Shown here piece after piece: positions 33,654-41,753 of a stretch of 64,000 bases of DNA; the stretch's first letter is position 1; each line of letters starts with the position of its first letter. The position numbers were made by a program, and so were the translations under genes. Source of the DNA: UBA11524 sp964464815 (GTDB lineage Bacteria; Bacillota; Clostridia; Christensenellales; Aristaeellaceae); NCBI GenBank assembly GCA_964464815.1, contig CAYXHF010000007.1, forward strand, positions 1 to 64,000. The letters run 5' to 3'. The notes under the pieces were generated by a model that searched no databases, had not been told where the DNA came from, and saw nothing but the letters and a program-made list of their open reading frames with translations.

Positions 33654-34724
33654 ATGGGTATTTTTGATAGCATCGGCAATATCGTGCGCGGTCAGTTGAT
33701 TGATGTGATTGAATGGACTGACTCGTCCCAGAAGACCATCGTTCATAAGTATGATATGGGCGGCAAGGAAATCATGATGGGCGCACAGCTGACGGTTCGC
33801 GAAAGCCAGGTGGCTGTGTTCGTCAACGAAGGCAAGATTGCCGATGTGTTCCAGCCCGGACGGTATGAGCTGTCCACGGCGAATATGCCGCTTATGACGG
33901 CCCTGCAGTCATGGAAATTTGGCTTCAATAGCCCGTTCAAGTCGGATGTGTACTTCATCAACACCAAGCAGTTCCTGGACTGCAAGTGGGGCACGACCAA
34001 TCCCGTGATGATGCGCGATGCGGAATTCGGGATGATTCGTCTGCGCGCCTTTGGTGTGTATTCCTTCCGCGTGGCGAACCCGACGGTGTTCCTGCAGGAA
34101 GTGTTTGGCACGAGCAGCCACTACACGGTGGAGGATGTGGAAGGCCAGCTGAAGCGCACCATCGTGTCCTGCCTGTCTGACGCGATTGCAGAAAGCAAGC
34201 TGCCCGCGCTGGATTTGGCGGCCAATTATGACGAAATCGGCGATTATGCCCTGCGCATGATTAACCCGCGTATCGAAAAGCTGGGTCTGACGCTGGCGTC
34301 CTTCGTGGTGGAGAATATCTCCCTGCCCGAGGAGGTCGAGAAGAGCATGGATCGCCGCACGTCGATGGGCGTGCTGGGCGATATGAACCGCTACACGCAG
34401 TATCAGGCCGCTGAGGCCATGCGTGAGGCCGCCAACAATCCCGGTGGCATGGCGGGTGCTGGCATGGGCATGGGCGCTGGTGTCGCCATGGGTCAGATGT
34501 TTGCCCAGACGATGCAGCAGCAGAATGCACAGCCCGCACAGCCTGTACAGGCACCGCAGCAGAAGGGGAGCTTCTGCACGGGTTGTGGTCAGCAGCTGAC
34601 GCCTGGCGCGAAGTTCTGCCCGAATTGTGGCCAGAAACAGGCTGCCGGCAATGTCTGCCCGGGCTGCGGCCAGGCGGTGCAGGTGGGCGCAAAGTTCTGC
34701 GCAAACTGCGGCCAGAAGCTGTAA
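33654..34724 (+). CDS. SPFH domain protein with C-terminal zinc ribbons (YdjI-like)
   Basis: 356 residues. Residues ~1-235 form an SPFH-like domain of the virion-core-protein/YdjI family (start MGIFDSIGNIVRGQLIDVIEW; VFQPGRYELSTANMPLMTALQSWKFG). Then a Gly/Met-rich low-complexity linker (~265-285), a Gln/Pro-rich stretch and two zinc ribbons with four CxxC pairs at the C-terminus. In B. subtilis YdjI works with the PspA-like protein YdjF at stressed membranes; no PspA gene is adjacent here. Preceded by GAGGAGGG-like ribosome site and probably co-transcribed with the pseudo-receiver gene. Confidence 0.88.
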   Translation: MGIFDSIGNIVRGQLIDVIEWTDSSQKTIVHKYDMGGKEIMMGAQLTVRESQVAVFVNEGKIADVFQPGRYELSTANMPLMTALQSWKFGFNSPFKSDVYFINTKQFLDCKWGTTNPVMMRDAEFGMIRLRAFGVYSFRVANPTVFLQEVFGTSSHYTVEDVEGQLKRTIVSCLSDAIAESKLPALDLAANYDEIGDYALRMINPRIEKLGLTLASFVVENISLPEEVEKSMDRRTSMGVLGDMNRYTQYQAAEAMREAANNPGGMAGAGMGMGAGVAMGQMFAQTMQQQNAQPAQPVQAPQQKGSFCTGCGQQLTPGAKFCPNCGQKQAAGNVCPGCGQAVQVGAKFCANCGQKL

Positions 34725-34735
34725 GAGAATATTGT

Positions 34736-34774
34736 AACAGGGAAGTACTCTTCGTGGTGCTTCCCTGTTTTTTT
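34736..34774 (+). terminator. Terminator of the SPFH gene
   Basis: AACAGGGAAG pairs with CTTCCCTGTT, followed by a T run. Confidence 0.88.
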
Positions 34775-34777
34775 GCA

Positions 34778-34815
34778 CAAAAAACCCGCCGCCTTCCGAT
34801 TGGAAAAGCGACGGG
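34778..34815 (-). terminator. Terminator of the SSB-like gene
   Basis: CCCGCCGC pairs imperfectly with GCGACGGG, inner TCC/GGA; T run on the minus strand. Confidence 0.7.
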
Positions 34816-34827
34816 AGTATATACGAA

Positions 34828-35550
34828 TCAGGTTGTCGGGGTCGTAAAGGGATTGACCTGCACGGGCTGAGAGGGCTGCACCAGCGTTTCCACGGTGTGC
34901 ACCTCGTCCGGATGAATCAGGAAGGGCGACGGCTGCGTCTGGGCATCCGCCAGCGTCAGGCGTCCAACGGACACCTCGTAGGCCATCTTGTTGACGACCG
35001 TGCCATCAGAAAGCTGCTTCTGATAGGCGCGGGACTGGAAGCGTCCCAGCAGCGTCACCTTGTCGCCAACCTTCAGGTGGCTGGCAAAGCGTGCCGTGCG
35101 TCCCCACGTGATGCAGGGAATGTAGTCGCTCTTGCCGTAGGCGCGGTTGACGGCCAGCATCAGGTCGGCAATCTCACGACCAAAGGGCGTCGTGCGGTAG
35201 GACGGCGGCTTGCACAGCGCACCGGTCAGCTGCACCTGATTGGGGTTTTCGTCGCTGTCCGGATCAACCAGACGCTGCGCAAAACCAGTAATCAGCAGGC
35301 GGCCAGAGCCTTCGATGACCTTGTTGTAGCTGCGCAATTGACCATCCAGCGCCAAACGCGAGCCAACAACCAGAGGCGTCTCGTCCATCAGCCGTTCAGA
35401 AACGGTGATGGGCAGCAAGTCCTCCGCGCCCGAAAGACGCGGCACAGAGAGCGTTGCATAGTAAAACTTTTCGCCGAATACTTCATGTCCGTAAACGGGC
35501 GTATCCGTCAGGACACCGCTCAAATGCAGGAAATTTCCGTTCTCGTCCAT
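34828..35550 (-). CDS. Single-stranded DNA-binding protein-like, two OB folds
   Basis: 240 residues made of two SSB-like OB folds: about 1-95 (NFLHLSGVLTDTPVYGHEVFGEKFYYATLSV) and 105-205 (NQVQLTGALCKPPSYRTTPFGREIADLMLAVNRAYGKSDYIPCITWGRTARFAS by its ends), then a Pro/Gln-rich tail. The second fold is the more canonical (CITWGRTA, RFQSRAY). It lacks the acidic DDDIPF-type tail that recruits partners in canonical SSB, so it is probably an accessory SSB or primosomal PriB-like protein. ATG at 35550 has AGGTG upstream. Its gene is not beside rpsF/rpsR, where the main ssb usually lies. Confidence 0.8.
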   Translation of the reverse strand: MDENGNFLHLSGVLTDTPVYGHEVFGEKFYYATLSVPRLSGAEDLLPITVSERLMDETPLVVGSRLALDGQLRSYNKVIEGSGRLLITGFAQRLVDPDSDENPNQVQLTGALCKPPSYRTTPFGREIADLMLAVNRAYGKSDYIPCITWGRTARFASHLKVGDKVTLLGRFQSRAYQKQLSDGTVVNKMAYEVSVGRLTLADAQTQPSPFLIHPDEVHTVETLVQPSQPVQVNPFTTPTT

Positions 35551-35586
35551 AGCGATTCACCTTTCATTGTGACGACAGGGAGCCAT

Positions 35587-36381
35587 TTATTCGGTCCGTG
35601 CGGTTTGTGCCGGATGCTGCTTGCCCTGTACGTCGATAGTTGTGTTTCCCTTGAGCAGCAGTTCCCCAACGGGGATGAGGGAAAGCCCCTGCTCCTGGTA
35701 GGATTTCAGAATAGTTGGCAAAGCGTCAAGTATATACTTGGAATCGTTGTGGAACAGGACGATGTCACCAGGGACAACATTGCTTGTGGCCCGGCGGATG
35801 AGATCATCGACGCCTTTGTTTTTCCAGTCCAACGAATCGACGCTCCATTGCACGACTTCGTAGCCTTCACTCCGCGCCACGCTGACCACGGCGTTGTTGT
35901 AATCGCCGTAGGGCGGACGGAAGAGTGTTGGGGTTTCACCAGTGATGGCTTTGAGCTTGCTGGCCATGTCGTTTAGCTCCTGCCGCATGCGGCTTTCGCT
36001 GATTTGCGTCATGTGCGGATGCTTGGCGGAGTGATTTCCGATTTCGTGTCCGCGGTCGTGAATCTCCTTGACCAGCTCCGGGTATTTGTCAACCCAGATG
36101 CCAACCAGGAAGAACGTGGCCTTCACGTCATATTCGTCCAGCAAATCGAGGATGCGGATGGTCTGATCTCCACCCCATGATGCATCAAAGGAGATAGAGA
36201 TGGCGTTATCCTCGCGCTCAACAGAATAGACGGGCAGGATGCGCTTCACGGCCAGTACGGTGGTTGCCTGCTGATGCAGTGGCCCAGCGTAGCAAACAAC
36301 GAGCAGCGCCAGCACAATGCCCAAGGCGGTGTGTGCTTTCCATCCACGGAGAAGCGGAGTGCGTGCAGTGGATTGGGTCAT
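35587..36381 (-). CDS. Polysaccharide deacetylase (PdaB-like, sporulation type)
   Basis: 264 residues. One N-terminal membrane helix (~residues 18-34) places the NodB domain outside. The metal site is SFDASWGGDQ (first Asp catalytic; the usual second Asp of the FDDG motif is replaced as in PdaB-type proteins) with the two His in GHEIGNHSAKHPHM. RPPYGDYN and the VPGDIVLFHND motif complete the fold. In Bacillus PdaB helps maintain the spore cortex; a similar sporulation role is inferred from this motif variant. GGAAGG precedes the ATG. Confidence 0.88.
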   Translation of the reverse strand: MTQSTARTPLLRGWKAHTALGIVLALLVVCYAGPLHQQATTVLAVKRILPVYSVEREDNAISISFDASWGGDQTIRILDLLDEYDVKATFFLVGIWVDKYPELVKEIHDRGHEIGNHSAKHPHMTQISESRMRQELNDMASKLKAITGETPTLFRPPYGDYNNAVVSVARSEGYEVVQWSVDSLDWKNKGVDDLIRRATSNVVPGDIVLFHNDSKYILDALPTILKSYQEQGLSLIPVGELLLKGNTTIDVQGKQHPAQTARTE

Positions 36382-36759
36382 AGCTTGCCTTCCATCCTTT
36401 CATAGCGTATGGCGCAATGAGGGCGAATAGAATATGCCCAGCGCCCCTTCGGCAAAAGCTCCATCATCCTGACAAAAGTGTACAGAATGTGCTGGATGCC
36501 TCTGGTTGGCAAACTGTATGCTGACCCGTAAGCGAATATACAACGTATGTCGGTGCGAAAATTCTACTAAAACAGAATGAATACTCCACACCTTTTATAT
36601 CATACCATAAAACTGTGTTTTTGTGATGAAGAATATGAAAACAATTCGTGAAATTCCATCGGGGGGGGGTAAAATGTTGACTGACTGTTATAAATTTCAG
36701 CGACGAAATAAGGAAAAATCATGCACGATAAGGCAGAATATGAGAAATTTCAAAAAAAA
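36382..36759. other. AT-rich intergenic stretch without a recognised gene
   Basis: About 380 bp between the deacetylase start and the groEL terminator. It is clearly more AT-rich than the surroundings, has a run of nine G at about 36661-36669, and small open frames without ribosome sites or coding-like composition. I see no RNA family in it. Confidence 0.6.
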
Positions 36760-36796
36760 CAAAAAATACTGCGCCCTGCCAAGAGGACAGGACGCA
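36760..36796 (-). terminator. groESL terminator
   Basis: TGCGCCCTGCC pairs with GGACAGGACGCA (one mismatch), followed on the minus strand by TTTTTT. Confidence 0.85.
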
Positions 36797-36820
36797 GCAA
36801 TTTTTTTTGCTTGGGGGAGA

Positions 36821-38467
36821 TTAATACATGCCGCCCATGCCAGCGCCGCCAGCGGGAGCAGCGGGTTCGGGAGCAGGAATGTCCGCCACCAGGGACTCGG
36901 TGGTCAGCACCATGGAAGCGACGGAAGCCGCATTCTGGAGTGCAGAACGAGTGACCTTGGTCGGGTCGATGATGCCGCGCTCAATCATGTCGCAGTATTC
37001 ATCGTTCAGCGCGTCGTAGCCGTAGCCGGCAATCTTCTTCGCGCTGCGCTTCTTGGCGTTCTTGATGTTCTCCACAATCACGGAGCCTTCCACGCCAGCG
37101 TTGTAGGCAATCTGACGAATCGGCTCTTCCAGCGCACGCAGGATGATCTGCACGCCGGTCTTGGCGTCGCCGGTGAACTTGGGCAGCAGGGCAGCCACGT
37201 TCTGCTGCACGCACAGCAGGGCAATGCCGCCACCGGGCACGATGCCTTCCTCGGTCGCCGCACGGGTCGCAGCCAGCGCGTCTTCGATGCGCAGCTTGCG
37301 CTCCTTCATTTCGATTTCGGTCGCCGCACCGACCTGGATGACGGCCACGCCGCCAGCCAGCTTGGCCAGACGCTCCTGGAGCTTTTCGCGGTCATAATCG
37401 CTGGTCGTCTCGGCAATCTGTGCCTTAATCTGGCCAACGCGCGCGGAAATCAGTTCCTTGTCGCCAACGCCGCCGACGATGGTGGTGTTCTCCTTGTTGA
37501 CCTTGACCTGACGGGCCTGACCCAGCATATCGAGGGTCGCTTCCTTCAGCTCCATACCGGTCTCGGAGGAAATCACGGTGCCACCGGTCAGGATGGCGAT
37601 ATCCTGCAGCATGTCCTTGCGGCGATCGCCAAAGCCAGGCGCCTTGACGGCCACGCAGGTGAAGGTGCCACGCAGCTTGTTGACAACCAGCGTGGACAGC
37701 GCCTCGCCCTCAACATCCTCAGCGATGATGAGCAGCTTCTTGCCCATCTGCACCACCTGCTCCAGCAGGGGCAGGATTTCCTGAATGACGGAAATCTTCT
37801 TGTCGGTAATCAGAATCAGCGGATCGTCCAGAACCGCTTCCATCTTCTCGGTGTCGGTCACCATGTAGGCGGAGGCATAGCCACGGTCGAACTGCATGCC
37901 CTCAACGGTGGTCATGCCGGTGGTCATGGTCTTGCTCTCTTCCACGGTGATAACGCCGTCAGCGCCAACGGTCTCCATGGCGTCGGAAATCAGCTTGCCG
38001 ATGGTCTCATCCGCAGCGGAGTTCGCGGCGACATTGGCAATCGCCTGCTTGCCGCTGATGGGCTGGGACAGATCGCGCAGACCTTCCACAGCAGCTTCGG
38101 TCGCCGCCGCGATGCCCTTCTTGAGCACCATGGGGTTCGCACCGGCCGCCAGGTTGCGCAGACCCTCACGGATGATGGCCTGAGCCAGCAGGGTAGCGGT
38201 GGTGGTGCCGTCGCCAGCCACGTCGTTGGTCTTGGTGGAAACTTCCTTGACCAGCTGAGCGCCCATGTTCTCAAAGGGGTCTTCCAGCTCGATTTCCTTG
38301 GCGATGGTCACACCGTCGTTGGTGATCAGGGGAGCGCCGTACTTCTTGTCCAGCACGACATTGCGACCCTTCGGGCCCAGGGTAATCTTGACGGTGTCAG
38401 CCAGCGCATTAACGCCCTTTTCCAGGCTGCGGCGAGCCTGCTCACCATACTGAATCTGCTTAGCCAT
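36821..38467 (-). CDS. groEL: Chaperonin GroEL
   Basis: 548 residues. The 60-kDa ring chaperonin: starts MAKQIQYGEQARRSLEKGVNALADTVKITLGPKGRNVVLDK, has the ATP motif GDGTTTATLLAQA and ends in the Gly/Met-rich GGAGMGGMY tail. Second gene of groESL, 46 bp after groES, under the CIRCE element upstream of groES. Codon use is strongly biased, as expected for high expression. Confidence 0.98.
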   Translation of the reverse strand: MAKQIQYGEQARRSLEKGVNALADTVKITLGPKGRNVVLDKKYGAPLITNDGVTIAKEIELEDPFENMGAQLVKEVSTKTNDVAGDGTTTATLLAQAIIREGLRNLAAGANPMVLKKGIAAATEAAVEGLRDLSQPISGKQAIANVAANSAADETIGKLISDAMETVGADGVITVEESKTMTTGMTTVEGMQFDRGYASAYMVTDTEKMEAVLDDPLILITDKKISVIQEILPLLEQVVQMGKKLLIIAEDVEGEALSTLVVNKLRGTFTCVAVKAPGFGDRRKDMLQDIAILTGGTVISSETGMELKEATLDMLGQARQVKVNKENTTIVGGVGDKELISARVGQIKAQIAETTSDYDREKLQERLAKLAGGVAVIQVGAATEIEMKERKLRIEDALAATRAATEEGIVPGGGIALLCVQQNVAALLPKFTGDAKTGVQIILRALEEPIRQIAYNAGVEGSVIVENIKNAKKRSAKKIAGYGYDALNDEYCDMIERGIIDPTKVTRSALQNAASVASMVLTTESLVADIPAPEPAAPAGGAGMGGMY

Positions 38468-38513
38468 AATAATTACTTCCTTTCATAATAAGTGGGGGAG
38501 AAGCGGTTTGTGC

Positions 38514-38798
38514 TTATTCCACCACGGCCAGAATGTCGCTCTGGCGGACAATAATGAGTTCCTCGCCTTCAACCTTGACTTCCGTGCCGGCGTACTTGCT
38601 GTAGATGACCTTCTGACCAGCCGTCACCTGCATCTTGATTTCCTTGCCGTCCACATTGCCGCCAGGACCAACAGCAACAACAACCGCAATCTGCGGATTT
38701 TCCTTCGCTGCGCTGGTCAGAATCAGGCCAGACTTGGTCGTTTCCTCGGCTTCAACATTCTTGATGACAACGCGGTCACCCAAAGGCTTCACGGTCAT
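38514..38798 (-). CDS. groES: Co-chaperonin GroES
   Basis: 94 residues. Starts MTVKPLGDRVVIKNVEAEET and carries the mobile loop (TTKSGLILTSAAKENPQ) that binds GroEL. The ATG at 38798 is ten bases after GGAGG and gives the standard length; an extension to 38843 overlaps the CIRCE region. Transcribed from the HrcA-type regulated promoter just upstream. Confidence 0.97.
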   Translation of the reverse strand: MTVKPLGDRVVIKNVEAEETTKSGLILTSAAKENPQIAVVVAVGPGGNVDGKEIKMQVTAGQKVIYSKYAGTEVKVEGEELIIVRQSDILAVVE

Positions 38799-38836
38799 AG
38801 TGTCATGTCCTCCTTGTAATTGTGTGTTTGCGATTG

Positions 38837-38863
38837 TTAGCACTCAATTCGTTTGAGTGCTAA
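38837..38863 (-). promoter_or_regulatory. CIRCE operator
   Basis: Perfect inverted repeat TTAGCACTC-N9-GAGTGCTAA, the binding site of the heat-shock repressor HrcA, located in the groES 5' untranslated region. Confidence 0.97.
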
Positions 38864-38875
38864 TCAACAGTAGTT

Positions 38876-38904
38876 ATTATGTACCAAAACGCCCAGAGTT
38901 GCAA
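38876..38904 (-). promoter_or_regulatory. groESL promoter
   Basis: Minus-strand TTGCAA, 17-bp spacer, CATAAT, immediately upstream of CIRCE. Confidence 0.7.
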
Positions 38905-38905
38905 G

Positions 38906-38919
38906 CGAACATGCGTTCT
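38906..38919. promoter_or_regulatory. Candidate LexA (SOS) box between groES and mutY
   Basis: CGAACATGCGTTCT matches the Gram-positive LexA consensus CGAACRNRYGTTYC at 13 of 14 positions. It lies just upstream of the groES -35 and 104 bp before mutY. Confidence 0.5.
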
Positions 38920-38984
38920 AAATACGAAAAAATTTCTGCAAATGGTGGAAAAGTGGCATCCGACTACCCAAAAGGACGGAAATG

Positions 38985-38993
38985 TGCTACAAT
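38985..38993 (+). promoter_or_regulatory. Extended -10 promoter of mutY
   Basis: TGCTACAAT, a TGn-extended -10, thirty bases before mutY, with no good -35. Confidence 0.5.
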
Positions 38994-39022
38994 ATCGGGG
39001 CAATGAAGGAGGTTTTCACCCG

Positions 39023-40075
39023 ATGAGCAATGAAATTTCGACCCTGCTGCTGCGCTGGTATGATGTGCATGCGCGCGTGCTGCCTTGGCGTGGGATTCAC
39101 GACCCGTATCGCACATGGGTGAGCGAAACGATGCTACAGCAGACGCGTGTGGAGACGGTGCGTGGCTACTACGATCGCTTCCTGGCGGCGTTTCCGACGG
39201 TGCAGGCGCTGGCGGAGGCGCAGGAGGATGAGGTGCTCAAGCTCTGGGAAGGACTCGGGTATTATTCCCGTGCGCGGAATCTGCATCAGGCGGCGCAGCA
39301 GGTCGTGCGTGATTTCGGCGGCGTGATTCCTGCTCATCCTGAAAAATTGCTTCAACTAAAGGGGATAGGTGCCTACACCGCGGGCGCAATTGCCAGCATC
39401 GCGTATGACATACCGGTGCCGGCGGTGGATGGCAATGTGATTCGCGTCGTGTCGCGCCTGAAGGGCATTCGCGAGAATGTCGGCATTCCGTCTGTGCGCC
39501 GCCGGATTGAAGCGGAGGCGGCGTCGTTGGTGGACAGGGAACGTCCGGGTGATTATAACCAGGCGGTCATGGATCTGGGTTCGTCCATCTGTACGCCGGG
39601 CACGCCGGATTGTGAACGCTGCCCGCTGCGGGCACATTGTGATGCCTGCGCCGCCGAGGATGCGGAGGAATTGCCCATCCTGCCGCAGAAGAATCCGCCT
39701 AAGCAGCTGCCATGGGACGTGCTACTGATTTTCAGCGGCAATCGCATCCTGATGCGCCAGCGGACGGAGGCACTGCTGCGCGGCATGTGGGTGTTCCCGA
39801 TGCTGCCTGGCCATGCGCAGGAGGCGGAATGGGACGCATTTGGCGCGCATTTCGGCCTGACGGTGCAAAATGTGCGCTTCCTGGGGGACGCCAAGCACGT
39901 CTTTACCCATCAAATTTGGCAGATGAAGCGCTATGCCATGACGACGGATGCGCAAAAACCGCCGCGTGGCTATCAATTTGTTACAATATCAGAAATGAAT
40001 CAATTGGCCATTCCGACGGCAATGAAAGCTGCATGCGAAGATATACGAAAAATTTTCGGAACAAATGAGAAATAA
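39023..40075 (+). CDS. mutY: A/G-specific adenine glycosylase
   Basis: 350 residues. Removes adenine mispaired with 8-oxoguanine. Catalytic E35 in SETMLQQTRVETV, catalytic D136 in VDGNVIRVVSRL, HhH KGIGAYTAGAIA, a 4Fe-4S loop C-x6-C-x2-C-x5-C near residue 195 and a C-terminal NUDIX-like domain that recognises 8-oxoG. ATG at 39023 follows GGAGG by ten bases; the longer open frame upstream is untranslated leader. Divergent from groESL. Confidence 0.96.
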   Translation: MSNEISTLLLRWYDVHARVLPWRGIHDPYRTWVSETMLQQTRVETVRGYYDRFLAAFPTVQALAEAQEDEVLKLWEGLGYYSRARNLHQAAQQVVRDFGGVIPAHPEKLLQLKGIGAYTAGAIASIAYDIPVPAVDGNVIRVVSRLKGIRENVGIPSVRRRIEAEAASLVDRERPGDYNQAVMDLGSSICTPGTPDCERCPLRAHCDACAAEDAEELPILPQKNPPKQLPWDVLLIFSGNRILMRQRTEALLRGMWVFPMLPGHAQEAEWDAFGAHFGLTVQNVRFLGDAKHVFTHQIWQMKRYAMTTDAQKPPRGYQFVTISEMNQLAIPTAMKAACEDIRKIFGTNEK

Positions 40076-40277
40076 ATTTCGGAAAAGTGGGAAAAATTGA
40101 AATTTGAAAAAAGAAAATTTTTCAAATGCACACCTACTTTTTGAACGAAAAATGGGTAGTGACAAAAGTAATTACGAAATAACTCGATAGAAAGTATTTG
40201 GAAAGCTAATCTAAATTCCACCAGTCGGCACAAAAAATGGCGTATACAAACAGAAATGCTTTGGAAAGTGCTTCCAC

Positions 40278-40317
40278 GAAAAAATCCTGCCAGCAAAAAC
40301 TGACAGGATTTTTTTGT
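40278..40317. terminator. Bidirectional terminator between mutY and thioesterase
   Basis: AATCCTG and CAGGATT form the stem, A run on the left and T run on the right. The AT-rich 40076-40277 interval holds no recognised gene. Confidence 0.85.
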
Positions 40318-40328
40318 CCCCTGAAGGA

Positions 40329-41060
40329 TTACAGCGGACGAAGTATGCCACCGATATCGAAGTGGCGCTTGTCACCCTCGAAGCCGCAGAAGGAGAAATC
40401 ATCGCCCAAACGGCGCAGCTCCGTGCGGATGGTCTGGTTGGGCATCACCTCGGCATCATAATTGACGGCGAAGTGGCTCAGTGTGCAGCCATGCATACCA
40501 TCAACACCCAGCGCATCACAGCACCAGTCGAGATAGCGCGTGTTGTTGACATGGCCGTTGAAGTCAATGTCGCTATAACGCGGCTGACGGATGTCGGTTT
40601 GCAAGGTGCCGGAAATCTCTGTCACGGCAGCAGGCAGACCAAGCGGCGCCAACAGGTCGGAGTTATCGGGAATGTGGGATTGCACCAGGTCGGGCTTAAT
40701 CATGTGGCGCGTGCCAAAGTCCAGCAGCACCCACAGGGACGCCGCGCGGCCCATTTCAATGCCGTTTGCATCGCGGAAAATAAAATAGCGCGGGAAAAAG
40801 CAACGGCGTGTGGGCATCGGGAAGGTTTCCACGGAGTAGGATTCTTCAAAGCCCGGATAGCGATCCATGTCCACCTCCACGCGGGTGAGCACCCATGTGG
40901 CATTCTTGACCAGCAGGGCGTTACGGCCGATTCCGAGACGCTCGGAGTGCTGGCCGGCGGCCTCCTGCATGACCTCCAGCAGGGCACTGGGCTTCATGCG
41001 GGCGTTCAGATCAAGCTGATAGGAATGGACGGTCAGTTCTTCTTTGTACGTTTTCAGCAT
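40329..41060 (-). CDS. Acyl-ACP thioesterase
   Basis: 243 residues. Two hot-dog folds; the first has the N-terminal YQLDLNARMKPSALLEVMQEAAGQHSE typical of plant FatA/FatB-like bacterial thioesterases, the second DIDFNGHVNNTRYLDWCCDAL, where Asn and His of FNGHVNN belong to the active site. It releases fatty acids from ACP and may set acyl-chain length. The ATG at 41060 is used although AAAGGAA is about 13 bases upstream. Single gene with its own promoter. Confidence 0.9.
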   Translation of the reverse strand: MLKTYKEELTVHSYQLDLNARMKPSALLEVMQEAAGQHSERLGIGRNALLVKNATWVLTRVEVDMDRYPGFEESYSVETFPMPTRRCFFPRYFIFRDANGIEMGRAASLWVLLDFGTRHMIKPDLVQSHIPDNSDLLAPLGLPAAVTEISGTLQTDIRQPRYSDIDFNGHVNNTRYLDWCCDALGVDGMHGCTLSHFAVNYDAEVMPNQTIRTELRRLGDDFSFCGFEGDKRHFDIGGILRPL

Positions 41061-41112
41061 AGGACAAAATGGTTTCCTTTCTACCGTGCGCCAATGGCAC
41101 ACTGGTGTTTCT

Positions 41113-41130
41113 GGCGGAATAGATACCGCC
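41113..41130. repeat. Inverted repeat at the thioesterase transcription start
   Basis: GGCGG-N8-CCGCC lies directly downstream of the thioesterase -10 box, a position suited to an operator. Confidence 0.45.
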
Positions 41131-41137
41131 TATGCCT

Positions 41138-41166
41138 ATTATACGCTTTTGCGTGCGTTTTGGCAA
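41138..41166 (-). promoter_or_regulatory. Promoter of the acyl-ACP thioesterase
   Basis: Minus-strand TTGCCA, 17-bp spacer, perfect TATAAT. Confidence 0.75.
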
Positions 41167-41261
41167 GACAAGGAAGGAGAATCTGTCAACTGGCGGGCGA
41201 TTTCCGGCACAGAAAAAGCCGCCGCATTTTTTGCAAACGCGACAGCTTTTCGGGAACGGAA

Positions 41262-41510
41262 TTAGTCCTGCTTGTTATGCAGCTCAGCCAGGCATGCCTT
41301 GCAGACGAGCTTGCCCTTGTAGGGCACAACGTCACGCGCGTCGGAGCAGAAGATGCAGCTGGGATGGTACTTCTTGAGGATGATTTCATCGCCCTCAACG
41401 TAGATTTCCAGCATGTCCTTCACGCCGATGTTCATGGTTCTACGCAATTCGATGGGCAGAACGATACGACCCAGCGTATCCAATTGACGAACGACACCAG
41501 TGGATTTCAT
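41262..41510 (-). CDS. abrB: AbrB/SpoVT-type transition-state regulator with zinc-ribbon-like tail
   Basis: 82 residues. The swapped-hairpin DNA-binding domain MKSTGVVRQLDTLGRIVLPIELRRTM is followed by a short C-terminal part with CxxC at 52-55 and CxxC at 70-73, probably a zinc site that replaces the longer AbrB dimerisation domain. Such proteins repress post-exponential genes in spore formers. GGAG lies upstream of the ATG. Single gene with a strong promoter. Confidence 0.9.
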   Translation of the reverse strand: MKSTGVVRQLDTLGRIVLPIELRRTMNIGVKDMLEIYVEGDEIILKKYHPSCIFCSDARDVVPYKGKLVCKACLAELHNKQD

Positions 41511-41617
41511 GATGAACTCTCCCTTCCGTTGAACAAAAGCTTATAAAAAACAACGACGATATGAGATTACAACACATTCCTGCACAACGTGCTGCAATTC
41601 CACATATTGCATTTTCT

Positions 41618-41646
41618 ATTTTAGCTTTCTTTCTAATGTTTGTCAA
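41618..41646 (-). promoter_or_regulatory. abrB promoter
   Basis: Minus-strand perfect TTGACA, 17-bp spacer, TAAAAT. The 108-nt leader contains an imperfect TGCACAACGTGCTGCA palindrome. Confidence 0.75.
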
Positions 41647-41753
41647 GTATTATTTTGTCATTTGTTACAGAACGAAACGGTAAAATGTCAGGAATTGGCC
41701 GAAAACAAAAAGTGTATGCTTTCGTAACAATAAAAGTGATGGGAGGCGAAATG

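Noticed and set aside
36623..38488. Long plus-strand open frame over groEL
   Set aside because: The opposite strand is a perfect GroEL with all motifs and CIRCE control; the plus frame is a codon-bias shadow.
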